The notes: generated by a model from the sequence alone, not told the origin. A stretch of 64,000 bases of DNA from Boswellia sacra (GCA_013180625.2 SNVD02013571.1:682001-746000), one strand, 5' to 3'; counted from the first letter of the stretch, positions 48,952-62,829 are shown. Translations and numbers: made by a program.

Positions 48952-51900
48952 ATGGAAGAGCAGCAACTCACCACAGAAACCGAAGCCGAAAATGAGGGAA
49001 TGGAATTCAAGCCCAACGCGGACATCTGCCAGCAACTCATGGACCGTTACGCCACCTCCGCGGCTCCCCAGCACCGCCACCTCCTGGCCACCGCCTCTGC
49101 CATGCGTTCCATCCTCACTTCCGAGTCCTTACCTCTGACACCTCCCGCCTACTTCGCCGCCGCGATTTCCTCTTTGGAGTCCGCCACCCTGGACGCCACC
49201 GAGGTCTCCGCCCTCGTGACATTTCTGTCGCTTGTAGTGGCAGTAGTCCCGAGTAAGGGGATTGCGGATTCGAAGGCTAGCGAGGCGGCAGGAGTGCTGG
49301 TAGGGCTGGTGGAGAGGGAAAAGGGGTTGGGAGTGGCGAGTGTGAGGTGTGTGGTGAAGTGTTTGGGAGCTATGTTGGGTGGTTTCTGTGATTTGGAAAA
49401 TTGGGGTTCGGTTGAATTAGGGTTTGAAACTTTGCTCAAGTTTTCAGTGGATAGGCGTCCAAAGGTAGTGTTGAAAATTTCAAGTTGTTTTCAATTAATG
49501 ATGGATTTTTTTTTTGTTTTAATTGAAAATAGTATTCAAATGATTCTTGTTGTAGGTTCGTAGGTGTGCTCAGGATTGTTTAGAGAAAGTTTTAAAGTCT
49601 TTTCAATCTTCAACTGTGACCAATTCAGCAAGCAAATTGATACATTCCTTGTTTAAAAAGTACATTCCTTTGGCAACTACATTAAGTACATTAATGGCTA
49701 TAGATGGATCAAAGGATGAAACATTGTCAAAACCGGAACATCTAGAGGTTCTTCATATGTTAAATGTGGTGAAGCTTACAGTTCCTTATCTATCTGCGAA
49801 AGTCGGTTCGAAAATTTTTTCAGAGCTGTGCAAGCTTATGGGTTCTGAGTTCTCACCACTGACAAGGCATATTTTTAAATGTATAGAAGCATTTTATGAG
49901 TCTTCAAAAGTTGAAGTTGATATTGGGCTGACAGAAAATGTTATAGCTTCTCTTGCTGCATATGTATCTTTAAAAGAGAAGAAACCCTTGGACACTGTCA
50001 TGGCTGCAGCAAACTTGTTAAAAGTTGCTTTGGTCAAACTTCGCAATGGAGATGTAAGATCATCATGGATTAAGAATGTTCCTGATGTCTTTGGTGCTCT
50101 AGTCAGTATGTGTCTCCTTTCTTCATTTACCTTTTTTGCACATTATTAGTGCTCTTTTCTGTCATAACTGTATTTGTTTTGAAGTGGGAACAGTGCTCGG
50201 CTTTGCTTGGTATTGAATTCTCTTACATGATGCTGTATTGTACTTGATTCCTACCTGCTGTTATCTATCGTGCTTTTGTATCTAGACTTGCATAGTTGCT
50301 ATCCACCACCAATTGTGATTATTTGCTGGTGGGTTTTTTTGTAGAGTTCAGTCAAATTGCATCAATATACTCATGAATGTATTCAGTAATAATGCTTGCA
50401 TTGTCACTTGCTATGTTTCATCACACAATTTGGATTTTCTTTCATGTTGTTGCATTGTTTGTAAGATTACTTTTTCATAAAATATATGCTGGACAGACAA
50501 CTAGCATGTGCTCTAGAGTTGAAATCTCAAATTGTTCTGTATGCCTAGTTCATTGGGGCTCCATCAAATATTTCCAGAACCAGCTGTACTGATCTCTCCA
50601 GATGGTGGATACCTCTTCTCCATGGCCCCATATTATATTTCAGAATCAGTTTTACTCATTTTTCCACATAGTGTCACATGTCTGTAAAATTATTTGACAT
50701 AGTGATTGCTATTATTCCCCTTAGATTATTTTCATAGTTGTTTGATGGCTTCTAATAGCATGCATACAAGGGTTTGCTCTCTTGGTCTTTAGCTGGTAAT
50801 TTATACTGCAAGATTTTGTTGTTTTTTTATATGTTAAATCCTCAAACATTCATGCATTGGTTCTTAATTTCAGGCCCATTGTCAATATGGTGTTTTTTTT
50901 TTTAAAAAGAAATTTTGATTCGAACTATTAATATATTTAGATGCTTTGAAGTTTATGTTGTCATTACTGCCTTGTATTGGGTGTTACTTTATTAGGAATG
51001 TTGATCTTGTACCTAGGTCCTCTGATACATGTTGCCAAAATACTGATCTAGGTCTTTTGGCTTCTGAGGCTAGCATTGCATCGCAGGCTTCATGTATCCT
51101 GAAGGAATTGATCCTCCAACTTGATCTAAAAACTTTGCTAGCTGATGAAAACCCATCATTTGAAGATACAAGTCTTGAAAGCAAGGAAGCTAGTGCAATT
51201 AAATCTACATGTGCTATCTTTGAGAATACTCTTAGCTTATATGAAGGCATTCCAAATGAACATATTTTGGCAGTCTTATCTCTTTTGTTTCTTGAACTTG
51301 GTAAGTGGCCTTTGTTGATTTGCTGCATGTTATATCATTTAGATTATCATACTTTTTTCAAAATAGCTTTTCAAACTGTATGTTTGTTCAAGTTTTTTAT
51401 TTTTATTCATGTCTCTATACTTGTAACTTAATAGAGAACACTATTGGCATATTTTTTTGCGAGCTTCCATGACCAACGGCTAGAATGTAAATGTCATATG
51501 GAGTCAGATGGGATTGTTATAACCACTGTTTCAAAATTTTGATGTTGAGAATGATCCTCCTTTAAATTATTTATTTATTTTATTTCATTTTTTAAAATTT
51601 TTTTGTATTGTAAATTAACCAAGTTATCAATACAATCTAGAAGCGTCTCATTTTATGCATTTTTGGTTTCAGGAGAGATCTCATACATCTTTATGAAGAA
51701 TATTGTACTTACACTTGCTGACAAGATGATCCTTGCTAGTGCTGACATTTCTAGCAAGAGCCATGTGAGTGTTAATGGAGTTTCTTTCAGACCTGTTTTT
51801 GTCGCAAAATATAGCTTAAACTTAGTGGATTGAAAACAATTGTCAATGAGGATTAACAGACCTGAAAATGTAATGTACTAACGGTTCATCTGAATGGAGT

Positions 51901-54900
51901 TGGCTGATTGTGATGAGCTGTGTATTGCATTTTGTTTACATTTGTTTGTTGTTATCAGGTTCCTATTCCTATAACCCCTAGTGTAGAGCTCTATGAACAA
52001 GGAAAAGGTCAAAGGAGTTTTGGGCTTACAAAAACGAGAAAAGTTACTATTTCTATAGCTGTTGGCAGATGTAATAAATCCTTGAATTACATCTCTGAAA
52101 ATTGATTGATATGCATTTGTCATATTTGCAGCTTGAGCATTGTATTGGATCTGCAGTTATTGCAATGGGACCAGAGAGGATTCTTACCCTTTTACCTATT
52201 TCCCTTGATGCCAATGATTTCACATGTCCAAACATTTGGTTGGTTCCTATATTGAAAAATCATGTTGCTGAAGCATCTCTAGGGTTTTATATGGAGCATA
52301 TTGTCCCCCTTGCAAAAAGCTTTCAGCGGGCAAGTCGTAAAGGTATTTCGTGAAAGCATATTAAGAGAACTTTTTACCATAAATAGTTCTGAGTCTGACT
52401 TGTAAATCGAACATAGAAGTTTAAAGTGGATAATTTTCTTGTGTTATCAAGACGAATAAATTTGTGAAAAGACATTGCCTAGATGCCACCAAGTAAAAGC
52501 GGACAAGGTTTATGATGTTAAATCTTAAAAGTTTATGATTTTGCAAGCACAATTGATTACTTCAGTTTTCGTCATTTGTTATGTGGGTTCAATCTCATTG
52601 TTTAGTCTGATTAATTGAACAGAAAATCTCTACGTAATTAGTAATATAGTTGTCAATAAGGAGGGTGAAAACCATAGTTATTAATATTGAAGTTTCACCT
52701 TTCACTATTTTAGAAACTAGATTGCGAGCGAGCATTGTCACCCTTGTAGCCCACACCGCCTGATAGAGATTTGTTTATTTACTGGTCCTGTTTATTTTTA
52801 GTCTACCTGAAGCGTTTTGCTTAATTTGAATGTCTACTTTTTTCAGGACTTTACAACTAAATGCAGATATTGATGTCGAATTAAATTGTTGTAGCTGAAG
52901 TTATACTCATAGATGTATATATATTGAAATTTTAAACTTCATTTGTTTATTTTTTTTCTGCTGGCTCCATTTCGGAGTGAATTTGATTCCTGATTATAAA
53001 CTCTCTTCCTCATTCATCACTGCTTCTGTATTATTAATTTATATATTTTTTTAATGTTTCTGTTGACTATAATCTATGTTGGCACATTTAGCTTACCACT
53101 AACTGAATTCATTTTCTTCTCAGTTAAGAAATCAGTAATTGGTCAAGATTTGCAGGCTCATGCTCAGGGACTATGGGGACTGCTACCTGCCTTTTGTCAG
53201 TATCCTACAGACACTCGCCAAAAGTTTGAACCTTTTTCTAAACTTTTAATTACTCTTCTTAAGAAGGACTCATCTATGCATGAAAATATTGCTATTTCCT
53301 TACAGGTAATCATCTTTGCGTTCATGTATTTTCTTTCTCCCTCTCTTTGTGTCTCTTTCTCTTTATTTTTGTGGCGAGGAGGAAGGGTGTTATGCATTTT
53401 GTTTATCTTCATCATTATGCCTTTTTTATTTGCTTTTTAGGTTCTTGTAAATCAAAACAGGAGTGTTCTTGCCTCAAAAAGTGATTATGATGAGTCAAGC
53501 ATCAATTCAGCAAATGATTCTATATTAGAGATCAGAAGGATACCTTCGTATACAAAAAAAACTGCAACCAAGAACATTAGGGCTTTGTCATCATTTTCTG
53601 CTGAGTTGCTTCAGGCTATGATTGATGTATTCATAGACTCACAATGTGAAAAGTGCTCACATTTAAAGGTTTTCCATCTATTATACTTCTATTTACAATA
53701 AGGTCTGAGTATAAGATATAAGATAGAACATATTTATAACTTTTCACTTTAATTGTATTTAAGTGCACAGTTTCTTTATTGGACAGAACATTGTTTGATA
53801 TTTAAAGCTCTAGAATTTGAACTAGGTTAGAACATTGCCTTTGACCTGTTCTTAAGTATGCTTTACCTTGAGTATATAAAGGTTTCATAGTAAAAAATAA
53901 TTTATAAGTTTATCATTTTAAATTTGTCAATTATGTTGTATTATGTCTATCACTTATTTTCCGGTCTCAATTTTGTAGGATGCCATTGGCTGCTTGGCTT
54001 CTATAAATGATTCTTCCACAACCAAAAATATCTTTATTTCATTGCTCAAGAGGTTTCAGTTGGTAAATGGTGAAGGTGAATTGGAGAATTTGGGAACTCA
54101 TAGTAATAATTTAGTTGAGACAGCAGAAGGCAATCAAAGTGTCTCAGAGAGAGATTCACAGAGGTAAATTGAAAATTTAAGTTCCACCCTATTTTGAAAC
54201 CAAAAAAAAAAAAAGTTATGTTATGAATGGACTATTGTGAATTGTTTCCTTGTTAACATCTTTTAATACTTTGTTTAGCAGAAAATCAAATATATTATGT
54301 GAACAGGAATAATGTATCATGTACATGTGACCTGCATCAGTAAGTGATGAATGATCTTCAGATGGTCCATTGCTGCACAGCATTTGCCATGTGGGTTTTA
54401 CCACTGAAAACTACATTCATGGTCTGTCATAAAATGATGTTTGACTAAATGTTCTACGTTTGTATATTATGGATTCATGTCTGGTGTTTTATGAGACGTA
54501 TGTTAACATGGTTTGTAGACCCAACCTATAATTTGAAATTTTTTTCTTTTGAGTATCTTTGAACAATGATTTTTCACCTTCTCCTGGCAGTAGATCAGAT
54601 TGATGAAATTTTGTTAACATATTTTCAATTTTCTTAGTAGGTCTGTTGTAATGGACCTAGCATCTTCTCTTGTTGAAGGAGCCAACAAAGATCTTGTGGA
54701 TTTAATCTACAACTTCATTAGGCACACTTTCCAGGTATATTGTTGAACCAAAACCCCCCTTATATAATTATTATTTATTTATTTTTATTTTTATTATAAT
54801 ATATGATGGGAGAAATGTTTGTCTAAAATAATTTTTGGCCTTCTGGTATTTAGGCAAGTGATGAGATTGGTCATCATGAAGCATATCATACTTTGAGCAA

Positions 54901-55583
54901 AATTTTAAAGGTCTGTATTAAAATCTTGGTTCTCTGGAATTTTGTCAACAACACTTGTCAAGTTAGGAACTTCATTTCTGTCTTGTTGATGCAACTCTAT
55001 GGCCCAGGAACATGCTTGGTTTTGTACGTCCAGATATGAGGAGCTGATTGAATTATTACTCGGCCTGAAATCTCCTTCTGATGTTGCATCTCTTAGACGT
55101 CGGTTTGCTTGTTTCCACATTCTTCTGGTTCACACATTGAAGGTCAAATATCCTGTTTGAGCTTTTATTGGTTTAGAGATAATTCATTTGCAATTTTTTT
55201 CTGAAGTCTTTTGTTTTTTGTTCTTTTGTTTTGTTTTGTTTTATTTTGTTCTCTTTCTTCTTTCTGTGTTTTTTTACTTAAAGCTTTGGTATTTTCCTCT
55301 GTGGAGATCACTAGCACTTGAATACAAATGTGAGCAACATAACAATGCAGGATACTAGCAATTATTTAATTTTTTTCTTATTGGATTTTGTCTTCTTCGA
55401 TTCATTTGAGTTGGACTAGTATTGTTTATTAGAGTTTTTTTTTTCTACCTGGGACTTTTGGCACGATAAAATAGGGCCTTATTTATAGCTTTGATGCAGA
55501 ATTTGATATTGTTTCCTCCCCATTCTCTGACCTTTTCTTCTCTCTATTTCTCTGTTTATTTCTCTCTTTCTTGTCTGCATACT

Positions 55584-55626
<43 letters not shown>

Positions 55627-58600
55627 AGGACCTCTTTTTCATTTTCTTCCTGTGCATTTTGTTGGGGCTGTTATAGCCTTGTTTAGGTTTTTGCCGTGCC
55701 AACCCACTGTGGATTATATCTCCATTTATGAGTACGTGTTTGATGCGTTTGACCTTCTCGTAGGAAAGTTCTGTAAAGCTTAATGTAGCATGCATCTCCA
55801 TAAAAAGCTATTTTGTGTTTACAAGAGGGAAACCTATAATCTTGTGTCTAGATCACCATTCCTGTGACTGATTTTGACAAAATATAAAGTGGATGATCTT
55901 TTCAATGACAGCCTTATTATGCATGCTCTCCTTCAGCAATTAATTTTGGATATTACATTATAGATAACTATAATCTTGTTATGCTTTTCTCTACTCCGTA
56001 AACCTGTGTAAGAGTATGCCATGTTGGCACATAAATCACTTATGATTACAACATAATATTAATGGCCTTCTTTTGATGTACTTGTGAAAGTTACAACTCC
56101 ATTTGCAGAATTAAATGGGGATCAAATTGCCTTTTTAATTTTTTCAAGTTGTTTATGCAGGGAAGCTTGGAGGAAGAAAATACAAAGGCTTTTCTAATCC
56201 TTAATGAGATCATAATCACATTAAAAGATGTAAGAGTGGCTTAAAGAAGTTTGATATGATTGATGATTTATTTCTATTTTTTGATTAGAAGCCTGAGGTT
56301 TTTATCCTCAATGTTCAGGTTTTTCATTTGACAGGATGCAGTAATTTTTTTTTTTAAAAGTATAATGACGTAATTTCTTGTAGGTTGACCAACAAGTTTC
56401 CTGTTCTTATTATCAAGGTGGGGTCGAAGTTAGGTTTCCCTAGGTTTCTAATTGTCTACTTCATGAAATTGTCAGAGTTTTAGTACTACAATTTAATGGA
56501 TTAAAAAAAAATGTAGTGGAAATAGTAGTATGATAATTCATGTTTTTCCTTATAGCTGAAATGCTAGTTGTTATCTTGTGGTTACAGAAGTAGTTAGTTG
56601 TTGAGAAAAGTTTAGTATTTATGTAGGGCACTGCTTGAATAACGCAAACGGAAGTAAGAGCAAAAGAAATTTCATACGTTTTCTTAGAAAACTGAAGGTG
56701 TAGGGTCGTTAAGTAGTGCAGGAGAAGGGAGACATGATGAGAACTGGCCATGGCATTAAAATGTATTTAAGATGTTATCCTGATGAATGGAAGTTTCAAA
56801 AAAGAAGGTGAAAATAAGAAAGAATAAGCAAGGATAGGAATAACTGTACACAAGTGTACGAGGAAGACTTGCTCGTGGATCAAAATCTATTTGGAAAAAT
56901 GCCAACTTCATTTAGCTTCCAGGATGTGTAAGTCCTGTTCTTTCGGGTGCAACTTATCAGATTTGCTTCTGGTGGTTGTTGTTCACATTTGCTGTGCCTA
57001 CATTTAAGTTGGACCAGGTTAACATGATTTGGCTAAAGAAGTACTAGGATGAGTACTCTCTTGTGAACCCCTCTTGTTGGGCCAAAATTAGGACAATTTT
57101 TACTCCTCTATTTGTTGTTTGAAATAAAGCTTTGCAAAGATTTTCTTTATTCTTTATTTAATTTCTTTTCATTTAGCGTAAGTTATCAATTTAATGGTAC
57201 AAGTTATTGATGTGCTAATAATGTGCTTTTATTTTTATTTTAAAAAATTCTGTAGGCAAAGGAAGAACCTAGGAGAGCAGCTTATGATGTACTCCTTTCT
57301 ATAAGCTCCAGCCTAAGAGACTCGTCGCATGCCAGTTCCGATGCACCGTATGAGAAACTGATTAAAATGGTATCTCTTTATCAAATTATTTATTTTGTTT
57401 TGTGGGTTTCTCCTCTATCTCTTTATTTCTTATCTTTTTTTTTTTTGAATTTAAATTAATTAACTTTACTTTTGACCCCCAGATAATTAAGAAAATACTG
57501 AGAGTTGCTATTGTACATCTACATATCTCATGATATTCCAAGTTGATTTGTTGATTTCTTCTTTCTAGAAGTCTTATTATGATTATTTATTTATTGATAA
57601 ACGTTTTACAACTTTTAGCCCTTTTAAATCTGATTACCGTTCTACGTTTGTGGTATGCAATTATGTGCAGATTATGGGTTATCTTTCTGGATCATCTCCT
57701 CAGATAAAGAGTGGAGCAGTGTCTGCACTATCTGTGCTGGTATATAAGGATCCAGACATATGTCTTTCGATGCCTGATCTTGTTTCCTCTCTTTTATCTT
57801 TGCTGCATAGCAAAGCTGTTGAAGTAATAAAAGTACGTTATCCTTGGTCAAGAAACTTGATAATATTTTTGGGGGTATTTCTTTCATTTAATGAATTGAT
57901 TGTTACATATTGAACAGGCTGTTTTAGGCTTTGTGAAAGTAATTGTGTCTTGCTTGCAAGCAAAAGATATGCAGAATCTCCTGCCTGATGTTGTTAGTGA
58001 AGTTCTCCCATGGTCCTCTGTATCTAGAAATCATTTCAGATCAAAGGTACTTCAGATTTTGGTGCCAAGCTTTTAAGCACATAGACTTCTTTCCAAATGA
58101 TTAAAGATCTTTCATGCTTATGCACTTGCTTTCCATATACAGGTCACAGTTATTCTGGAGATTATGATACGGAAATGTGGTTTTGCTGCCGTGGAGTTGG
58201 TTACCCCAGAAAAATATAGGAGATTTGTGAAGACTGTTCTTGAGGTAAGATATATCTTGGGGAATGGACTTTGGCCCCAAATTGTTTACATAATTTCTTA
58301 CATAAAGTTTTTGATCGTTGAATCAAAATGTTTTGGATGGTTGAAATTGAATCTAGCATGCAATTATTGCACTATGGTAATGGCACAATTCAATCTAAAA
58401 ATTTTAAGAAATTGTTCAAGTAATGTGGCCCCATCTTCTTTAGGTGTTTAAAATGAAGAATTATATTCTGACAGATGTTATAATTACTTGATATCTTTGC
58501 ATATCTGGTTGCAGAATCGGCAGAATAAATCAGGTTCTAAGGAATTTGACACTGGTCCAGAAACTGTGACCGTAGATTCACCTACCAAAGGGTCTGAAGA

Positions 58601-59024
58601 CACTGCTTGAATTTCGTTTCTGTATGTATTGTCTATTTGATTTCTACTGAAAACTATTGCTGGATTTTTTAGGCCACATAAGAGGAAACGCAAGGAAAAT
58701 GATACATTGCCTGAGGGAGATCATTTTACAGAACATAGAAAGAGAAAGAAAGAGAAGCAGCAAAATTTTGGCCTAAGTGAACGTCGCATGTCTACTGGTC
58801 CTGGTGGATTCAAATTGGCCAAGAGAGCTCAGAACTTTGAAAAGCCAATGAAGGGTCAATCAAAAGGAAGTGGGAAAGTTAATAGTAGTTTCAACAAAGG
58901 GCCAACAAGTAGTGGAAAGAGAAAGATGGAGGAGAAAACAAAGGGGAGGAGAGGTGAAAGAGCAGTTCAGCGACCTGCTTCTGCTTCCAAATTTAGTAAA
59001 AACAACAAATTTGGGAGGAAATGA
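48952..59024 (+). CDS. RRP12: RRP12-like ribosomal RNA-processing protein, 18 exons
   Basis: HEAT-repeat type nucleolar protein of the RRP12 (NUC173) family, needed for pre-rRNA processing and ribosomal subunit export. Exons deduced from GT..AG sites with frame kept throughout: 48952-49464, 49556-50105, 51052-51300, 51673-51764, 52132-52342, 53124-53305, 53441-53668, 53979-54163, 54641-54734, 54854-54910, 55008-55142, 56161-56229, 57256-57369, 57671-57832, 57918-58046, 58143-58244, 58515-58591, 58673-59024. Sum 3501 nt, 1166 aa. The start is in good context (GCCATGGAA). The NUC173-like core (roughly residues 430-600) includes GEISYIFMKNIVLTLADK, LEHCIGSAVIAMGPERIL and AHAQGLWGLLPAFCQYP. Helical repeats follow. 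The last exon is very basic (PHKRKRKE ... KRKMEEKTKGRRGER), a likely nuclear/nucleolar signal. The exon 3 acceptor at 51051 was chosen over 51016 because only it keeps the frame. Exon 17/18 junction is the least certain. Confidence 0.93.
55583..55624 (+). repeat. (CT)n(AT)n microsatellite in an RRP12 intron
   Basis: About eleven CT units followed by about ten AT units, within the intron between exons 11 and 12. Seen directly; probably length-variable. Confidence 0.9.
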
Positions 59025-59445
59025 CAATTAATTAATGGAGTGGGATTTCCATGAAGCCAGCACAGTGGTAAGTTCTGTCAAGCATGACAAGAATTTGGCA
59101 CAATTTCTTTGCGGACTGCTGTAAGAGTGCGGACGTTTAGCAGAATGACAGCATGTTATTTGTGCATCCACCCTCTAATACGTACATTCGTGGAGACAAA
59201 ATCTGCCCCTTTTGATCTTCAGTGACATGTGGTCAGGATTTCGGAATTCTTGAAAATGGTCCCCTGTAACTTGATGTCTTGGAGGCACCGGAAAAAGGTC
59301 AAATTTGTTGAAGCAAAATACAAGTAATTGTAGGTCGTGGATGGCTGAGGTTTTATATATGTATACATTCATTTCTTAACACCAAAAGATTATGTTGTAG
59401 AACCATGTTAATGACGTGTAGTTCTGTACTACAATAAACAGCGGA
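59025..59445 (+). other. 3' region of RRP12
   Basis: Non-coding sequence after the RRP12 stop. AATAAA at about 59434 is a candidate polyadenylation signal. No gene seen. Confidence 0.5.
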
Positions 59446-59619
59446 ATGAAATTTCAAAAATTATCTTGTATTACTGATGGAAGTTTCTTTGGGTGGGTAG
59501 CTGATCAATCATACTTCATTAGCAGGATTAAGGTTGATGTCCTCCCAAGCTTATTGCGGTTTAAACAGAAAATCACGGTTCAGAAATTCAAGCTGAAGTT
59601 TGCAGTCTCCTTTAGCTTT

Positions 59620-59890
59620 CTCGGTTGCAATCTTTAACCTATCTGTCAATTTTAAGGACTCGAAACGCGTAGGCAAGGGCATATACCCTACAGATTCAAA
59701 ATGGGACGTTGGTCTGGGTCTCTATGCGGCATCTGATCAAGCTTTTTACCTTTTAACGGCTCGTTTGAGATGCAAATATGATGTTATTAACATATTTGCT
59801 TAAGAGGAGCCTCGAAACTTCATAACAGTAATTGAGCAGTCGTATAGAAAATACTTGTTCAACTCATAGGTCCTTCCGGTTCTTCTGACA
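59620..59890 (-). pseudogene. ZRK-type pseudokinase gene fragment
   Basis: Read on the minus strand the frames give NNIIFASQTSR, then VKSLIRCRIETQTNVP, a stop, then ESVGYMPLPTRFE and LTDRLKIATE. These line up with NNIVYASQMSHK and the LKIAMDVANA block of the neighbouring remnant at 60765-61818, and with the GCCLETQ-P and RLKIA landmarks of ZED1-related kinases. Upstream, LYDCSITVMKF in another frame corresponds to LHYRSISVTKF there. Several stops and frame changes, and no C-lobe: a short dead fragment from the middle of the domain. Confidence 0.7.
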
Positions 59891-59959
59891 TTTGGCAATA
59901 CTGGGGACTATAGACTTTTCCAGCAATTGTAATTGTTTCCATTCATCATAGCTGCTTTC

Positions 59960-60764
59960 TTTATCTGAATGCTTGATTGTTCAAAAATCAAACTCATATC
60001 CACAAACCCTTGAAATTTCAAGCATGCACATATATTATCAACATGTATGAAGTGTTTGTTTATATTTTTTGAGTTTTTGTTTCTAAAATTTTGAAGGAAC
60101 GTGTAATTGATTTAAAATTTTCTTTTTTTATTTGAAAAATAATGTGTGGTTGATATTTATTTAAATGTTTTGGAAAATGTGCCTTTTCATAAAACTGTTT
60201 TTCTAAAATGTGCATAAAAAATTTCAACTGATTTAATGCTTAAGATGGAAAAGATGATTATTTTTTCAGCAAGACTACTGTCTAATTGAAAGGAAATAAC
60301 TTATCTTTCCTATAACTTGCAGAAAACAAATTTCAACTAATTAAATTTCTATGATGGAAAAAATAACTTTTTTTCAACAAGATCACTATCTAATATGAAG
60401 AAAAGAGCTAAGTATTTGCTATATACTAGCTCTAATACAGAAGACGTAATACCTTATGTAAGATGCTAGTTAATTTGACAAATTAATAGACTTCTTGTGT
60501 CTTTTATATAAGTTATGCTATATACAATGGCATCCATGAAAAGCGAAAAATACAATCACTACGATTTAACAAGGCATGTAAGTTGACATATGGTACAACA
60601 TAGGTCTACTGGAACTTGAAATCTAAGTTACAATAAAAATAAACTACACACTCGTTGATACAACATAAATCAAATTTGTATAGAAGGCTCCAACCCAAAA
60701 TCCATAACATTGAAAGAAAAAAAAACCCTAAAGAAATATGTAATCTCAAGTATAAACTAAGACA
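59960..60764. other. AT-rich spacer between two ZRK remnants
   Basis: No coding frame or structured repeat that I can support. Confidence 0.5.
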
Positions 60765-61818
60765 TCAACTGGACTGATAAATTTTTCTGAGTTGTTTTGC
60801 CACATCAACAATCTCTGGCCTACTTTCCGGTGATTGAGCGATAAATTTAATGGCAAGCTTCATTAAAGCTTGCAATCGCTGCTTCTTTTCAGGATGTGCT
60901 TGCTCTTTAATAATTGTTGGATCACATAGCACATTAATCCTATTACTTTCAACATGCTTCTCCAGAACATCCTTTAAATAATTATATGGCTCAGCATCTT
61001 GAGAATCTTCGGAGCATGAATCTTCGGGGTATGAATCTTTGGAGTAAAATTCTTCGGAGTATGTTCTCTTACCAGTCAAAAATACAAGTAGCAGTGATCC
61101 AAAACTACAAACATCACTCTTCTCACTGTAAAAACCACACTGAACGTATTCAGGAGACACGAATTGATATGTCCCTACTATTCGATCCAATTCCAAGTGA
61201 GTTTCACCTTCTGGAATAAACTCACAAAGTGAAAAATCAAACAATTTAGGAACATTGTTGCCATTGAATAAAATATTGGAGGGTTTGATTTCTCTAAAAA
61301 GGATAGGCCTGGAAAGTCCGACATGGAGATGCGAAATTGCATTAGCTACATCCATTGCAATCTTTAACCTTTGTGTGAATGGTAAAGGCTTATAAGAATG
61401 GCTTTGGTAGAGACGAACATCAAGATCACCAACCTCTAAAGGTTCAAAAAATAGAATGGGAGTTTTGAGTCTCTAAACAGCATCCGTTTTGTGACTCATC
61501 TGTGATGCATAAACTATGTTATTAAAACATTCTTCTTTTGATCTACGAGAGAGGTCTGTAAACTTCGTAACTGAAATGGAGCGATAATGCAGAAAACCCT
61601 TGTACAATACATGCATATCAAATTTAATAAGTTTTCTGCCATCGTAGTTGTTTGTGGCTGTCCTGAGCTCTTCACGACTGTAATGGCGAATAGGATAGCG
61701 CTTTCCCACTAGAGGCAATCATATTTTCCTGTAAGATTTTGCCATTTCCCGTAATACACGCTTCCTTATCTTTATCTTTTTTCCCTAAAAGCTTGATTCT
61801 TCTCATCAAGGAACTCAT
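60765..61818 (-). pseudogene. ZED1-related (ZRK-type) pseudokinase gene, disrupted
   Basis: Receptor-like cytoplasmic pseudokinase of the ZED1/ZRK group; in Arabidopsis such proteins work as partners of the CNL ZAR1. The probable start is ATG at 61818 (MSSLMRRIKLLGKK), shifting frame near 61705 into RYPIRHYSREELRTATNNYD. The N-lobe continues SISVTKF and NNIVYASQMSHK. An in-frame TAG at 61473-61475 follows in a stretch whose other frame would read GCCLETQ, so paired indels created it. The C-lobe runs from MDVANAISHLH to the stop at 60765. The catalytic loop is FREIKPSNILF (no HRD) and the DFG position is DFS, both typical of pseudokinases. SEKSDVCSFG matches the subdomain IX region. An odd Ser/Glu/Asp-Tyr repeat (SEEFYSKDSYPEDSCSED) follows GKRTY. 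Without the stop and frameshift the length would be near 350 aa. Confidence 0.83.
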
Positions 61819-61829
61819 CTTACCTATCC

Positions 61830-62567
61830 ACGAATCAAACTCAAGACATGCTTTCGACTAGAAGTGAAGAGCATATCTCAACAATATTCAAAAGATGACA
61901 TGAAGAATTTAAACAGAAAATTTTGGCTCTAATTAAAGAAATGAATTAACAAATTTAACATACCTAGCATCCTCAACAGAAGTAATAAACGGAAATTTAT
62001 GTGCATGCAAGATCATCTAGACATCTACCTGCACAAGCAGAAGAAGAGAGCTATGATTCATAAAACTCCAGTCCAGTCCTGCCGAGCTGAATTGACAAAA
62101 GTCTGCGCTGATATATATAAATAAATGGTAGTGGTGTATAACGCGCAACGCATTACCCGGATTATTTTTCCAGGCATTAATGAACGGTAATCTATTCACT
62201 CATTCCACAGTGGAGCCTTTGTTTGTTTACGTATTGAAATTTAGAATTCAATACCAATAATATCTCTCTTAAATATATTCAAAAAATCCTTTAAAAAAAT
62301 TCACGTAATCCATAAACAAATTAACTCATGTGAAATCTTTACCGTAGTCTTAAATATTAAATAAAAAAACAATATTAACTTCGAATAGATTTTAATTTAA
62401 TTCTAAACAAGAATAATTATATATTTTTTATCAATAACACCATCTAATATATTTATATTAAAATCATTATTTTACATTTTTCCTTACTTAAATCACTAAT
62501 AAAATTGTCAAAATACCATTTTACGTTTATATATAATTAATAAAATTTATTCAAATAAAAAACAAAA

Positions 62568-62568
<1 letters not shown>
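61830..62568. other. AT-rich intergenic stretch
   Basis: No supported gene. It probably includes the former promoter of the minus-strand pseudokinase gene. Confidence 0.5.

Positions 62569-62616
<48 letters not shown>
62569..62616 (+). repeat. (ATT)n microsatellite
   Basis: About sixteen uninterrupted ATT units. Seen directly. Confidence 0.95.
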
Positions 62617-62829
62617 TCATCCATCACCGTTCGCCCCCATCACCTCTCCGCTTCAGTTCCCAAGCCCAAGGCACCCAACTATACTCCGCCACTGTCTCCG
62701 CCCTCAGATCGAACACTTGTTGTTGTATTGCGTGCTTTTGGTTACAACAAGAGAAGAGAAGAGATCTGATAAATTCTGATTCTAAGAGAAAAGGCTTGAG
62801 TCTGCGGCAAGGCAACATCAGGAGGGATA

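Noticed and set aside
51920..52105. Possible extra RRP12 exon after TTGTTATCAG (PITPSVELYEQGKGQRSFG)
   Set aside because: Exons 4 and 5 join directly in frame and give the expected family sequence. This segment has no donor that keeps the frame.
57672..57887. 71-codon minus-strand frame
   Set aside because: Antisense of RRP12 exon 14, whose splice sites and frame fit the family.
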